Assembly (NCBI GenBank): GCA_030145035.1
Contig: JAQYWL010000411.1
Coordinates: forward strand, 1-14,404
Origin: Desulfobacteria bacterium
GTDB taxonomy: Bacteria > Desulfobacterota > Desulfobacteria > Desulfobacterales > C00003060
Length of the DNA stretch: 14,404 nt
Direction of reading: 5' to 3'
The notes beneath the pieces were generated by a model, which did no database searches, had not been told where the DNA came from, and saw only the letters and a list, made by a program, of their open reading frames with translations. Numbering within the stretch: the stretch's first letter is position 1; each line of letters begins with the position of its first letter. The position numbers were made by a program, and so were the translations under genes. Below are positions 6,125 through 13,848 of the stretch, in pieces.

Positions 6125-6146
6125 CAGATCAAAAAAGGAGGTATAA

Positions 6147-6506
6147 ATGGGAAAGAAGAGAATACTTATCGCAGACGACGAAGAAGTTGTGAGGATTTTA
6201 CTGCCTGAGGCTCTGAAACCTAATGATTACGATATAGATGTTGCAGAAAATGGAGTTGAGGCAATGAGCCATATTGACAAGAAATCATATGATCTGGTTA
6301 TTACGGATTACATGATGCCCGAGATGGATGGGCTTGAATTAACACAAAGGATAAAGGCAAAATATCCCTCTACTCCCATTCTTGTAATCACTGGCAACGC
6401 ACCCGTAAATGATCTCCTGAAAAGTGGAGCCACGGCTTATATCATGAAACCATTCAACATCTTCGAGCTACAGAGCATGGTAGAAACCATCCTGAAAGAA
6501 AGATAG
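6147..6506 (+). CDS. Single-domain CheY-like response regulator
   Basis: All 119 residues form one receiver domain and there is no output domain. The acidic pocket is Asp10-Asp11 (ILIADDEE), the phospho-acceptor is Asp54 (LVITDYMMPEMDG), and the switch residues are Thr82 (VITGN) and Lys101 (YIMKPF). Length and motifs are complete. Such proteins pass a phosphate to or from a histidine kinase or act by docking on a partner; no kinase gene is in this window, so the signal is unknown. The ATG has an excellent GGAGG site. It is transcribed away from the XRE gene and converges on the SNF2 operon. Confidence 0.95.
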   Translation: MGKKRILIADDEEVVRILLPEALKPNDYDIDVAENGVEAMSHIDKKSYDLVITDYMMPEMDGLELTQRIKAKYPSTPILVITGNAPVNDLLKSGATAYIMKPFNIFELQSMVETILKER

Positions 6507-6663
6507 CAAAAAGTCGCGTTTTGGTGGGAGTACACGAAGAACAGGAATTCTCGACCCCACCCTTAATTCCTTAATGGAACTGATATTGAGGAGAGTCGAG
6601 TTCAGGTGATTAGGCCAAGTCTCTTGAGGTCATGCTCATTCCATTCTGTACTCTTGTAATAAT

Positions 6664-6678
6664 AAAAAGCCGCTTTTT
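6664..6678. terminator. A/T hairpin between convergent genes
   Basis: AAAAAG (6664-6669) and CTTTTT (6673-6678) form a short hairpin around CCG in the 235-base gap between the response regulator and the convergent SNF2 operon. It could end transcription in either direction, but the stem is weak and GC-poor. Another 6-base inverted repeat, CTCGAC and GTCGAG, occurs at about 6551-6600. Neither is a textbook terminator. Confidence 0.22.
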
Positions 6679-6705
6679 GATGGTGGAGGTATAGGAAGGA
6701 TGGGC

Positions 6706-6719
6706 TTGTGTGTCAAGGG
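6706..6719. repeat. Direct repeat, left copy flanking the SNF2 operon
   Basis: TTGTGTGTCAAGGG occurs here, 22 bases past the stop of the zinc-ribbon partner gene, and again at 10225-10238 upstream of the helicase gene. The copies are identical over 14 bases and bracket the two-gene operon. Here the minus strand also reads TTGACA-17-TATACC (6716-6688), a promoter-like pair facing the response regulator. Confidence 0.6.
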
Positions 6720-6741
6720 GGAAGAATGCTGATCACAGGGC

Positions 6742-7776
6742 TCACTGCTTTTGAGCGCAGGAAGGACAGAGCAACAGGATACGGGAATCCTCTTCACGGG
6801 CATGCACGCTTCGCGTGGTTTCACAGCAACGCTCGCACACCAGAGGATCGAGACGGCGGGATATCGGATTCCAGGTGAGGTGGATAGTACGGGTCTGTTT
6901 TCGGAGACGAATTCCGACAATAATCTGGACAACGTTGACGAGAAACCGCAGGGCGGCACATGGCCTCAAACGCACCTGTATCTTGTACTTTTGCTGAAGG
7001 TCCTCAATCTTTCGAGCCATTTCCCCGGGCAGGTCCTCGATCTTGGCAATTCTCTCGTGACGCTGCGCCTCACTGAGATTGTGATGTGAAAGGCTTGCTT
7101 CCATCTCTTTTCTCAGGGCCTGATAATATTCTCTCGTATTTTTCACATCCCGGCGGAGTCGCCGTCCCATGCTCTTGATAAAATCGGTCAGTTTTTCTTC
7201 CGCAAGAACTCGGGCCTTTTGCATGGCGTTAGCGACCGCCCTTTCAAGATGGATAGAGAAATGAGGAGGGACTTTCCCCGGGACGTAAAATCCGGGCCTG
7301 AACTCAGGCCACAACGTCTCGAGGTCCTCAATGATTGCACCGGTACCTTCATGTGTCCCTACCTCGACCAGCCCTTCCTTCCGTTCGTCACTCAACGCTA
7401 CATACCGGCAGATCAACACCATGTAAGAAGTACGGGCGTCCGCACGGCCTGTCACCCGGGCTTGCCCGTTTGTGAAAACAATGTCTTGCCCGATGAGCTG
7501 GTCGAAGCCTCCCTTTTTCAGATATGGCACCTCGATTCGCCCGAAAATTAGGGGGATTTCTTCTGTAGCTACTTGTATGAGCCGGTCCAGAACGGGGCTG
7601 CCGTAAAGGAGCGGCACGGCCCCATCTCCCAATTGAACCTCCTCGGGAAGATTTAGGGAACGAGCCAGACCGGGTGGCAGCAAGGCCATCACATGATTGT
7701 CGTCCTGTTCGGCTATTCCCCCATATTTGTCAAAAACCTGCGCTGCAAAGGAAAGCAGTTCCGGGGCCGAATCCAT
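6742..7776 (-). CDS. Zinc-ribbon protein of unknown function, partner of SNF2 helicase
   Basis: I do not recognise a named family for this 344-residue protein. The first 190 residues look like a mixed alpha/beta domain: EVQLGDGAVPLLYGSPVLDR, then VPYLKKGGFDQLIGQDIVFT, then MVLICRYVALSDERKEGL starting at residue 119. Residues about 195-275 are charged and helical, probably coiled coil (ALRKEMEASLSHHNLSEAQR and following). Residues 270-295 contain a more hydrophobic stretch (ALRFLVNVVQIIVGIRL) that could be a buried helix. The end is a zinc ribbon: Cys314-x2-Cys317 and Cys337-x2-Cys340 (CERC and CPSC). The ATG at 7776 lies 2 bases past the helicase stop, so the genes are co-transcribed and very likely act together. 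A diverged relic of residues about 119-190 is present at 4615-4830, again joined to helicase sequence. Zinc binding and protein-protein contact with the helicase are inferences. Confidence 0.85.
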   Translation of the reverse strand: MDSAPELLSFAAQVFDKYGGIAEQDDNHVMALLPPGLARSLNLPEEVQLGDGAVPLLYGSPVLDRLIQVATEEIPLIFGRIEVPYLKKGGFDQLIGQDIVFTNGQARVTGRADARTSYMVLICRYVALSDERKEGLVEVGTHEGTGAIIEDLETLWPEFRPGFYVPGKVPPHFSIHLERAVANAMQKARVLAEEKLTDFIKSMGRRLRRDVKNTREYYQALRKEMEASLSHHNLSEAQRHERIAKIEDLPGEMARKIEDLQQKYKIQVRLRPCAALRFLVNVVQIIVGIRLRKQTRTIHLTWNPISRRLDPLVCERCCETTRSVHAREEDSRILLLCPSCAQKQ

Positions 7777-7778
7777 TT

Positions 7779-10133
7779 TTATACTCCGAAATCTTCCTGG
7801 AAAAGCTTTTCATCCAGTTCTTTACTCTTTTCGTAAGCCGTCCTGGCCCGCTTCAACCGAGAACCCAACGCATTGAAAGCTTTTTGTCTTTCCGTCTGGT
7901 CGGAGTGCTTCACCCAGAGTTCATAAACAAGGTCGCTGAATTCCCGCTCTCCCTGGAGGCGACCCAAGATCATATCGATCTCTCCCACCACCAGCTCGAA
8001 CATATTGATTTTTCGGTCTAGAACTTCCAGCATATAGTCCTCCAGACTTCCCGCAGAACAGAAATTGTAGATCTGAACTTCCTTGTCTTGCCCGATTCGA
8101 TGGATGCGGCCAATGCGCTGCTCGATCTGCATGGGATTCCAGGGCAGATCGTAGTTGATCATCACGTGACAGAACTGAAGATTGTGCCCTTCTCCCCCGG
8201 TCTCTGTGGTTAGAAGGATGGGGCGCCCTTGCCGGAACGTCTGAATGGCTTGCTGTTTTTGGGCCGGGGTCATCCCTCCACGGTAGACCACATGAGGCAT
8301 CCCATGGTCTTTCAGGATCTGATGGAAATACTTTAGGGTCGCAAGATAATTGACAAAGATGATCTTTTGTTCCGGTGATGCCTGCAAAAGTTCGATCACC
8401 CGCCGGATCTTTCCTCCCATCCGAACGGACCTGCCCATTTCCAACAAATCTCTTGCCTGTTTGCTTGTCCCGTCCAGGTCCTGGAGGCTTATCTTTTCCA
8501 GCATCTTCAGCGACGCAAAATGAGAAGATCCTGCCGCTTCCAGAAGTCTGCGAAGCGCCATTTTGGAAAGAGCCGAAGAACCGTGAGCGGCCTGTTTCGT
8601 CACAAACCGGCTGATCCCCTGGTAAAAGGTTTCCTCGTTAGGGGACGGGTCAACTCGAACGGTGAAAGCGAAGCGTGGCGGGATGTGCAACTGCGTAACC
8701 GAACGAGTGTTTCGAATCATGACCTCTTTGAGAAGTTGTCTCAGCTTCTCCCTGTTTCGGGGGTCTGTGGGGCTGCCTCGGGTGACAAATTCATCCTTGA
8801 ATGCCTTTCGCGTCTTGAGATGGCCTGGCTTTAATAGCGTGACCCAATTGTAGAGTTCCTCCAGATTATTCTGTACGGGTGTAGCAGTGACGAGCAGCAA
8901 GAATGTTTTATGAATGGCGTTCACCAGCTTCCAGTTGAGGGTCAAGCGGTTCTTCAGGTGATGGGCTTCATCCACGATCACCATATCATAGGCGCGAGCG
9001 GTAACGGCATCGAGATGACGTTTGCTTCTCGCCGTCTGAATGGAAACCAACAGAAATGGCTCCTTCCAGAACCGGTCCGGATCTTCGCGAAACAGGGGCT
9101 CGTTTGAAGTCACGAAGCAAAGGCCAAATTTTTCACGAAGTTCCTCTTGCCATTGATTGACCAGAGAACTGGGAGTCAGCACCAGGGCCGAACGAACCAG
9201 ACCGCGGAGCATATATTCTTTCAGTACAAGGCAGGCCTCGATAGTTTTTCCGAGCCCTACCTCATCTGCCAGGATGGCTCTGCCGCGAAAGCTCTTCATG
9301 ATTTTCCGAGCGCTCTCTTCCTGGTACCACAAGGACTGAACATTATTGATTGTGGGGAGGCAAATGAGCTGGTCATATGAGGTACGGAAAGAGAGCTTAT
9401 AGGCACTGAGTGCCAGATCCATCATGTCGGCATCGCTGGTGCGATGCTCCTTTATGACACGAAGAATAGGTTCCTCGTCGATTTCATAGACAATCTCCAG
9501 GTCTGGAAGGCTCTCTCCTGCTTGCCCTTTGGCTGCTTCCGTCTCTTTCTTTTCTTCTGATACGGAACGCTCCGGAACCGCAGTTGAAATCTCCTCCTTA
9601 CTCTTCTTTTCCGCCAAAGGTTCTCTGGCTGAATCGCCAGATTCCGGAACTTTCAAAAGTTCCATTTTTCGGCAAAGCTTCAAATACCTTTCTGCGTCTT
9701 TTTGATCCCTTTTTGTGAGTCTCCCGTAGAACGATAGCGGGCTCTGGAACAAAGCTTGGAGTGTTTCCCCGGCCAGTCCGTGGTTTCCTTGTTTAAAAGC
9801 CAACTTTCCCAGTGCGTATAGATGCTGCTTATTGGAGATCAAGTGACGTTCCCATCCATGTCGGAGCACGGTCAGGATCCTCGAATCTTCCTCCAGAATT
9901 GCAGCAGCGCTCAGTGCGATGCGATAACTCCTCTCATGAGACGGGTGCAGCTTGAGCCCTTTCATGGCCCAATTGAAGGCGTTGCGATATTCTCCTCTAT
10001 GATAGTTATCGGATGCGAACCAGCTATAGTCTTCCACCCTTTCGCGGAGAAGCAGGCGGTTCCTTTCCTGTCGCCGCGCCGTCCGCTTCTGTTCACGCTT
10101 TTTCCTTTTTTTCAGGTTTCGATCAACAGCCAT
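7779..10133 (-). CDS. TPR-like/SNF2-family helicase
   Basis: The 784-residue protein starts with a very basic leader (1-30, rich in KKR and RRQER). It continues with TPR-like helical repeats (about 35-155; GEYRNAFNWAMKGLKLHPSH, then KQHLYALGKLAFKQGNHGLA) and a Glu/Lys-rich linker (160-210). The SNF2 core follows with all motifs: Walker A LADEVGLGKTIEA (Lys296), DEAH at 388-391, VTATPVQNN (415-423) and QRIGRIHRIGQ (672-682), plus ETGGEGHNL in motif V. Such enzymes are ATP-driven double-stranded-DNA translocases. The RapA relative recycles RNA polymerase, and others act in phage-defence systems. A nuclease domain is absent. The ATG at 10133 has only a weak ribosome binding site. The zinc-ribbon gene follows 2 bases after its stop. 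The role (defence, transcription recycling or repair) is not decidable from sequence. Confidence 0.95.
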   Translation of the reverse strand: MAVDRNLKKRKKREQKRTARRQERNRLLLRERVEDYSWFASDNYHRGEYRNAFNWAMKGLKLHPSHERSYRIALSAAAILEEDSRILTVLRHGWERHLISNKQHLYALGKLAFKQGNHGLAGETLQALFQSPLSFYGRLTKRDQKDAERYLKLCRKMELLKVPESGDSAREPLAEKKSKEEISTAVPERSVSEEKKETEAAKGQAGESLPDLEIVYEIDEEPILRVIKEHRTSDADMMDLALSAYKLSFRTSYDQLICLPTINNVQSLWYQEESARKIMKSFRGRAILADEVGLGKTIEACLVLKEYMLRGLVRSALVLTPSSLVNQWQEELREKFGLCFVTSNEPLFREDPDRFWKEPFLLVSIQTARSKRHLDAVTARAYDMVIVDEAHHLKNRLTLNWKLVNAIHKTFLLLVTATPVQNNLEELYNWVTLLKPGHLKTRKAFKDEFVTRGSPTDPRNREKLRQLLKEVMIRNTRSVTQLHIPPRFAFTVRVDPSPNEETFYQGISRFVTKQAAHGSSALSKMALRRLLEAAGSSHFASLKMLEKISLQDLDGTSKQARDLLEMGRSVRMGGKIRRVIELLQASPEQKIIFVNYLATLKYFHQILKDHGMPHVVYRGGMTPAQKQQAIQTFRQGRPILLTTETGGEGHNLQFCHVMINYDLPWNPMQIEQRIGRIHRIGQDKEVQIYNFCSAGSLEDYMLEVLDRKINMFELVVGEIDMILGRLQGEREFSDLVYELWVKHSDQTERQKAFNALGSRLKRARTAYEKSKELDEKLFQEDFGV

Positions 10134-10206
10134 ATCTTTATCACCGGAAACCAGCTACTGATGCTGACTGAGCGATACTGACAAGAACTCATCTTTATAG
10201 GGTGCG

Positions 10207-10235
10207 ACCATAGTGTACTATGTGTTGTGTGTCAA
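10207..10235 (-). promoter_or_regulatory. Promoter of the SNF2 operon with internal inverted repeat
   Basis: On the minus strand a perfect TTGACA (10235-10230) and TATGGT (10212-10207; 4 of 6) are separated by exactly 17 bases. The spacer and -10 region contain CATAGT-GT-ACTATG (10209-10222), a 6-base inverted repeat positioned to block polymerase if bound. The leader to the helicase ATG at 10133 would be about 65 bases. The -35 box lies inside the 14-base direct repeat described at 10225-10238. Confidence 0.55.
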
Positions 10236-10238
10236 GGG
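10225..10238. repeat. Direct repeat, right copy flanking the SNF2 operon
   Basis: This is the second identical copy of TTGTGTGTCAAGGG; the first is at 6706-6719. Together they bracket the two-gene unit of about 3.5 kb. TGTTGTG (10223-10229) also pairs with CACAACA (10249-10255), so this copy sits in an inverted-repeat context that the left copy lacks. Confidence 0.6.
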
Positions 10239-10379
10239 AAAAGGCACCACAACATACGGTACTGATCATAGTAAATCCATTTAAGGGCCTAAGATATCGA
10301 TAGATATTTATTTTTACTCGGCTTCGCCCTTTTGCAGAGATTCTTCTTGTCTTCAAGGGGCTATATTTCCAGAACGGCT

Positions 10380-10396
10380 TTGGCGCATTTTTTGCA
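10380..10396 (+). promoter_or_regulatory. Sigma-54 (-24/-12) promoter of the prkA operon
   Basis: TTGGCGCATTTTTTGCA has GG at 10382-10383 and GC at 10394-10395 with exactly 10 bases between, matching the TGGCRC-N5-TTGCW sigma-54 consensus. Transcription would start near 10407. This fits knowledge that E. coli yeaGH is sigma-54 and NtrC dependent. Sigma-54 requires an upstream activator; ATATC-GATA-GATAT (10294-10307), about 85 bases upstream, is one possible but unproven site. The region 10240-10379 otherwise shows nothing I can name. Confidence 0.62.
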
Positions 10397-10403
10397 GGTT
10401 CTA

Positions 10404-10431
10404 AAGGTGACGGTCCGAAGGTGACGGTCCG
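10404..10431 (+). repeat. Two tandem copies of AAGGTGACGGTCCG
   Basis: A 14-base unit is repeated perfectly head to tail, 10404-10417 and 10418-10431. It begins within a few bases of the start site predicted from the sigma-54 element and therefore lies in the 5' leader of the prkA message. It could be an RNA element, a protein site or a replication slip. Confidence 0.6.
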
Positions 10432-10493
10432 ATAACTAAAACAGGGGGATTCTCCAGCATATTCCATTAACCAACTTAAGATGGGGAGGAACA

Positions 10494-12554
10494 ATGGCTA
10501 ACTCGACTAATAATACGCTTCATCATCATCTGACTGCTGTCAAGGACGGTAAACGAACTTTTGAAAATGCCTTTCAGAGTGTGGCCAGGATGATTTTGCA
10601 CAGTGAAATTGAAAAGGTCGTGGTGAATGGTAAAACAACTTACGATTTCAGTATCTTCCGTACCGGGAATAAGCATATCATCAGCATGTATGATGAAATC
10701 AACAGTTTTGTCTCCTATGTTAAGGATGCAGCCGAGAAGGGATCATCCAAAGAAATGGCCTACGTACTCGTCGGAGAACCGGGAAACGGCAAAACCTTCT
10801 TTATTGAATTTCTTTGCGACAAATATCGCAGTTTCCTGGCTGAAGAAAAAAACCGCAAGCACACCTTCAAGTTCCGCAACATGGACAAGTTCGGCAGTTA
10901 CGGGAGAATCGCAACCATTGAATCTCAAACATACGAAGATCCAATGATCCTGGCCATGAGCCTCTTTGAAAAGCCTGATGAAAACAGAACCTTTCTGGCC
11001 AAACAGATCGGGTTTTCGGACGATGAGATTAAAAAGCTGTATGAGAACTATCGCCCGTTGGGTGCTTGCAGCAGCTATATATGGAACGATATTCGAAACT
11101 TCGCGGACGGCGACATTTACAAAATGCTTGAGTTCGTTGAGATTGTTCCGGTACCGCTGATAGAAAGCATGGGGACCGTAACGGGAAAATACCCGGCAAA
11201 AGATAAAATCACGTCGTCAGCGGTCGATTTGCTGGGAGAAGAGTCTATCCAGCGGCTGCTTCACATCACCGATACCAACAACCCGTATCGTTTTGACCTG
11301 AGGCGTGGCGCACTGTCACGCGTTGGCGGCGGCGGTATCCATTTCAGCGACGAGATATTCAAGAACAAGAAGGACCTGGTTCAGGTGTATCTCGGCGTCA
11401 TCCAGAACCGCGTTATTGAAATTGACGGCTACAAGTGGCCCATAGACACTTTGATCGTTGCGACAAGCAACAACTCGGAATTTCATCGGTTTCTCGCCGA
11501 AAAGGAAGAAGCGCCCATTGTGGACAGGTGCCGCATCTGCTACGTTTCGCACAATACGAATTATAAACTGCAGAAAGACCTCACCTTATATGCCATCGGA
11601 AGCGAGACCAGGACCACCCTTACCCTGGAATACCTCCACCAGGACCCGAATCTGAATTACGCAGCATCGGTGGCAGCAGTTCTGTCCCGCCTGCCCCGTT
11701 CCGAAAAGCTGACGCCTGTTGAGACAATGAAACTGGCTGCAGGAGAAGTGGCTGGGGAAAAAAGCATCAAGACGCTGGCTGAAGTCATTGACATGCTCAA
11801 CCAGGATCCGGAAATCACAAATCGTTTTGGCCAAAAGGGTCTGGGACAGCGGAACCTTGGTAGAGCCATTCAACTTCTGATCGAAAGCTCCGAGACAAAT
11901 GAAGGCCGGTGCATGTTTGCCTATGATATCTACAAGGCGCTTGAACGGATAATCCTGGACTACGTGACGGAAGCCAATGACAGGACCAAGTACCTGGAAG
12001 ATCTCAAAACAGCAAAGGGACTTTACCGCGAACGCATTATGACCGAGATATTTAACGCCTATATGGATGAGCCCTTTGCCATTCGAAAAGACGTTATGAA
12101 CTACGTGAACATGATCATTGGAATCGACGCCGAAAACCTGGGGCCTGATAAGATGTGGAAATATAAAGACCCGCAGACCGGGGAGCTTAGGGCCTTAAAG
12201 ATCGATGAACGATACATCAACAGTGTTGAAGAAAGGCTGGAACTCAAGACGGAAGAACAGCGCCAGACATTTAGAACTTCCATTCGAAAAATCTACGGCC
12301 AGAAAATTTCTGTAGAACCCGATTACGATTTCATGGACAATCTCGAACTGGTCAAGGCAATCACCGACGTTCGCCTCAAATCAGATATTGCAGGAGCGGG
12401 TAGCCTCATCGGGGCACTGGCCAATCGTACCAATGAGGAAAATCAGAAGTTATACGATCGCATGATCGATACCATGTTGAACAAGCTCAAGTACTGTAAA
12501 ACATGTGCACAAAAAACTATCGAGTATTTTTGCACCCAGGAGGATGAAAAATAG
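10494..12554 (+). CDS. prkA: PrkA-family AAA+ serine protein kinase
   Basis: The 686-residue protein matches the PrkA/YeaG family. The N-terminal AAA+ domain opens with FENAFQSVARMI and carries Walker A VLVGEPGNGKT (Lys100). Further on are RGGGG-type loop residues before IHFSDEIFKNKKDL, a Walker B-like acidic pair, and a sensor segment DTLIVATSNNSEF. The C-terminal third is the PrkA kinase-like domain, with the closely spaced cysteines CKTC and FC at the extreme end. In E. coli the homologue YeaG is a kinase linked to nitrogen-starvation and stationary-phase survival and works with YeaH. The ATG has a GGGGAGG site. It is first in an operon with DUF444 and probably SpoVR and sits behind a sigma-54 element. 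Its stop codon, TAG, lies one base inside the likely start of the next gene. Slightly longer than typical PrkA. Confidence 0.95.
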   Translation: MANSTNNTLHHHLTAVKDGKRTFENAFQSVARMILHSEIEKVVVNGKTTYDFSIFRTGNKHIISMYDEINSFVSYVKDAAEKGSSKEMAYVLVGEPGNGKTFFIEFLCDKYRSFLAEEKNRKHTFKFRNMDKFGSYGRIATIESQTYEDPMILAMSLFEKPDENRTFLAKQIGFSDDEIKKLYENYRPLGACSSYIWNDIRNFADGDIYKMLEFVEIVPVPLIESMGTVTGKYPAKDKITSSAVDLLGEESIQRLLHITDTNNPYRFDLRRGALSRVGGGGIHFSDEIFKNKKDLVQVYLGVIQNRVIEIDGYKWPIDTLIVATSNNSEFHRFLAEKEEAPIVDRCRICYVSHNTNYKLQKDLTLYAIGSETRTTLTLEYLHQDPNLNYAASVAAVLSRLPRSEKLTPVETMKLAAGEVAGEKSIKTLAEVIDMLNQDPEITNRFGQKGLGQRNLGRAIQLLIESSETNEGRCMFAYDIYKALERIILDYVTEANDRTKYLEDLKTAKGLYRERIMTEIFNAYMDEPFAIRKDVMNYVNMIIGIDAENLGPDKMWKYKDPQTGELRALKIDERYINSVEERLELKTEEQRQTFRTSIRKIYGQKISVEPDYDFMDNLELVKAITDVRLKSDIAGAGSLIGALANRTNEENQKLYDRMIDTMLNKLKYCKTCAQKTIEYFCTQEDEK
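12538..12543 (+). promoter_or_regulatory. Shine-Dalgarno ahead of an AUA codon for the DUF444 gene
   Basis: AGGAGG lies exactly 7 bases before ATA at 12551-12553, an ideal spacing. That ATA is in frame with the DUF444 gene, and the frame stays open after a TGA at 12545. Neither the TTG at 12584 nor the ATG at 12593 has a comparable site. This ribosome binding site therefore points to an AUA start, or to an ATG that has been mutated or misread. Confidence 0.5.
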
Positions 12555-12592
12555 ATATCTATGCGTACAATGATCTTTCCTCGTTGCAGTCC

Positions 12593-13768
12593 ATGACGGC
12601 ACTTCAACGTACCTATAGCGTCACTCTTCACTCTATAGACGAACTGCTGGAGCGGGACAAGCAGCGAGAAAAAGATGGATTCCCGAAAAAAATAAACGTT
12701 GGGCGGTTAATCAAGCCGGGGAAAGGGGGCAGGGACAAGGTTGTAGTTGTCCCCACCACGGTGGAAGAAAAATTTATCCATGATTCGGCGCTCAGGCCCC
12801 CGGAAGAAGGCGGGCAATCAGGCGGGACAGGGGAAGGTGAAGAAGGAGAAGTCATCGGCGAACAGCCTGTCCGGGCTCCGGATGCATCAGGATCCGGTCC
12901 TGGAGGTGGAGAGGGTGTCCCGCACGAAATGGAGTCAAGCGCCTATGATCTGGGCAAGATTCTGACTGAGAAATTTGAACTACCAAACCTGAAAGACAAA
13001 GGCAAAAAGCGCTCTCTCACCCGTTATACATATGACCTGACCGACAAGCATCGGGGATTTGGCCAGTTTCTCGACAAAAAAGCCACGCTGCGAAAAATCG
13101 TTGAAACCAATATCACCCTCGGGAACCTGCCTGATATAGGCAATATTGATCCGACTCGCTTCTTGGTATCACCCAACGACAAGATTTTCCGAATCCTCTC
13201 CCGCGAGATGGACTACGAGTCCCAGGCCATGGTCTTTTTCCTGAGAGACTACTCCGGCTCCATGGCCGGCAAATCCACGGCACTTGTGGTGACCCAGCAT
13301 GTATTGATCTATAGCTGGCTTTTGTACCAGTATGCCATGCAGGTGGAAACCCGTTTTATCCTTCATGACACCGAGGCAAATGAAGTTCCGGACTTCTACA
13401 CATATTACAACTCGAAAGTTGCCGGCGGCACAAAGGTATATTCTGCTTACCGGCTGGTTAACGAAATCGTGGAAAAAGAAAACCTGGTCCGGGATTACAA
13501 TATTTATGTTTTCCATGGTACTGACGGCGACGATTGGGACACGGACGGAAAAGAAGCCATTCCGGAGCTGAAAAAAATGCTGCCCTATGCCAACAGGGTC
13601 GGAATTACCATCGCTGAACACGAATTAAGCCACAACACTGAAGTTCAAAAATACCTTAGAGATTCGGGGCTGCTGACCGAAAAACCTGATCTAATCCGAG
13701 TTGATGTCTTGCAGGAAGAGGCGGATGAACCGCGTCTGATTGAAGGAATAAAGAGGCTTATAAGCTGA
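12593..13768 (+). CDS. DUF444 (YeaH/YhbH) family protein with VWA-like domain
   Basis: The protein belongs to DUF444. It has a charged N-terminus (LLERDKQREKDGFPKKINVG, then a GGRDK basic loop), a glycine/glutamate-rich linker (12810-12920) and a C-terminal von Willebrand A-like domain with the MIDAS-type signature DYSGSM at 13247-13264. Further family landmarks are ETRFILHDTEANEV, SKVAGGTKVYSAYRLV and HGTDGDDW. E. coli YeaH acts with the YeaG kinase in the nitrogen-stress response; the molecular activity is not established. Start: I list the first ATG (12593), but TTG at 12584 is in frame and an AUA at 12551 has the only good ribosome binding site, which would give (M)DIYAYNDLSSLQ... and 405 residues. 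The gene follows prkA directly and is clearly in the same operon. Confidence 0.93.
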   Translation: MTALQRTYSVTLHSIDELLERDKQREKDGFPKKINVGRLIKPGKGGRDKVVVVPTTVEEKFIHDSALRPPEEGGQSGGTGEGEEGEVIGEQPVRAPDASGSGPGGGEGVPHEMESSAYDLGKILTEKFELPNLKDKGKKRSLTRYTYDLTDKHRGFGQFLDKKATLRKIVETNITLGNLPDIGNIDPTRFLVSPNDKIFRILSREMDYESQAMVFFLRDYSGSMAGKSTALVVTQHVLIYSWLLYQYAMQVETRFILHDTEANEVPDFYTYYNSKVAGGTKVYSAYRLVNEIVEKENLVRDYNIYVFHGTDGDDWDTDGKEAIPELKKMLPYANRVGITIAEHELSHNTEVQKYLRDSGLLTEKPDLIRVDVLQEEADEPRLIEGIKRLIS

Positions 13769-13848
13769 TAGCTAAATAGACGTCTCGGAAATTCTACAAC
13801 CTGTTTAATGTATAAGCTTTTTTGACGCTTGGATTTTTACCTCGTGCC

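Noticed and set aside
10195..10494. 99-residue minus-strand frame upstream of the helicase
   Set aside because: It overlaps the sigma-54 element, the tandem repeat and the SNF2 promoter, and has no ribosome binding site.
12561..12596. ATG at 12561 as the DUF444 start
   Set aside because: It is in a different frame and stops at 12594-12596 after 11 codons.
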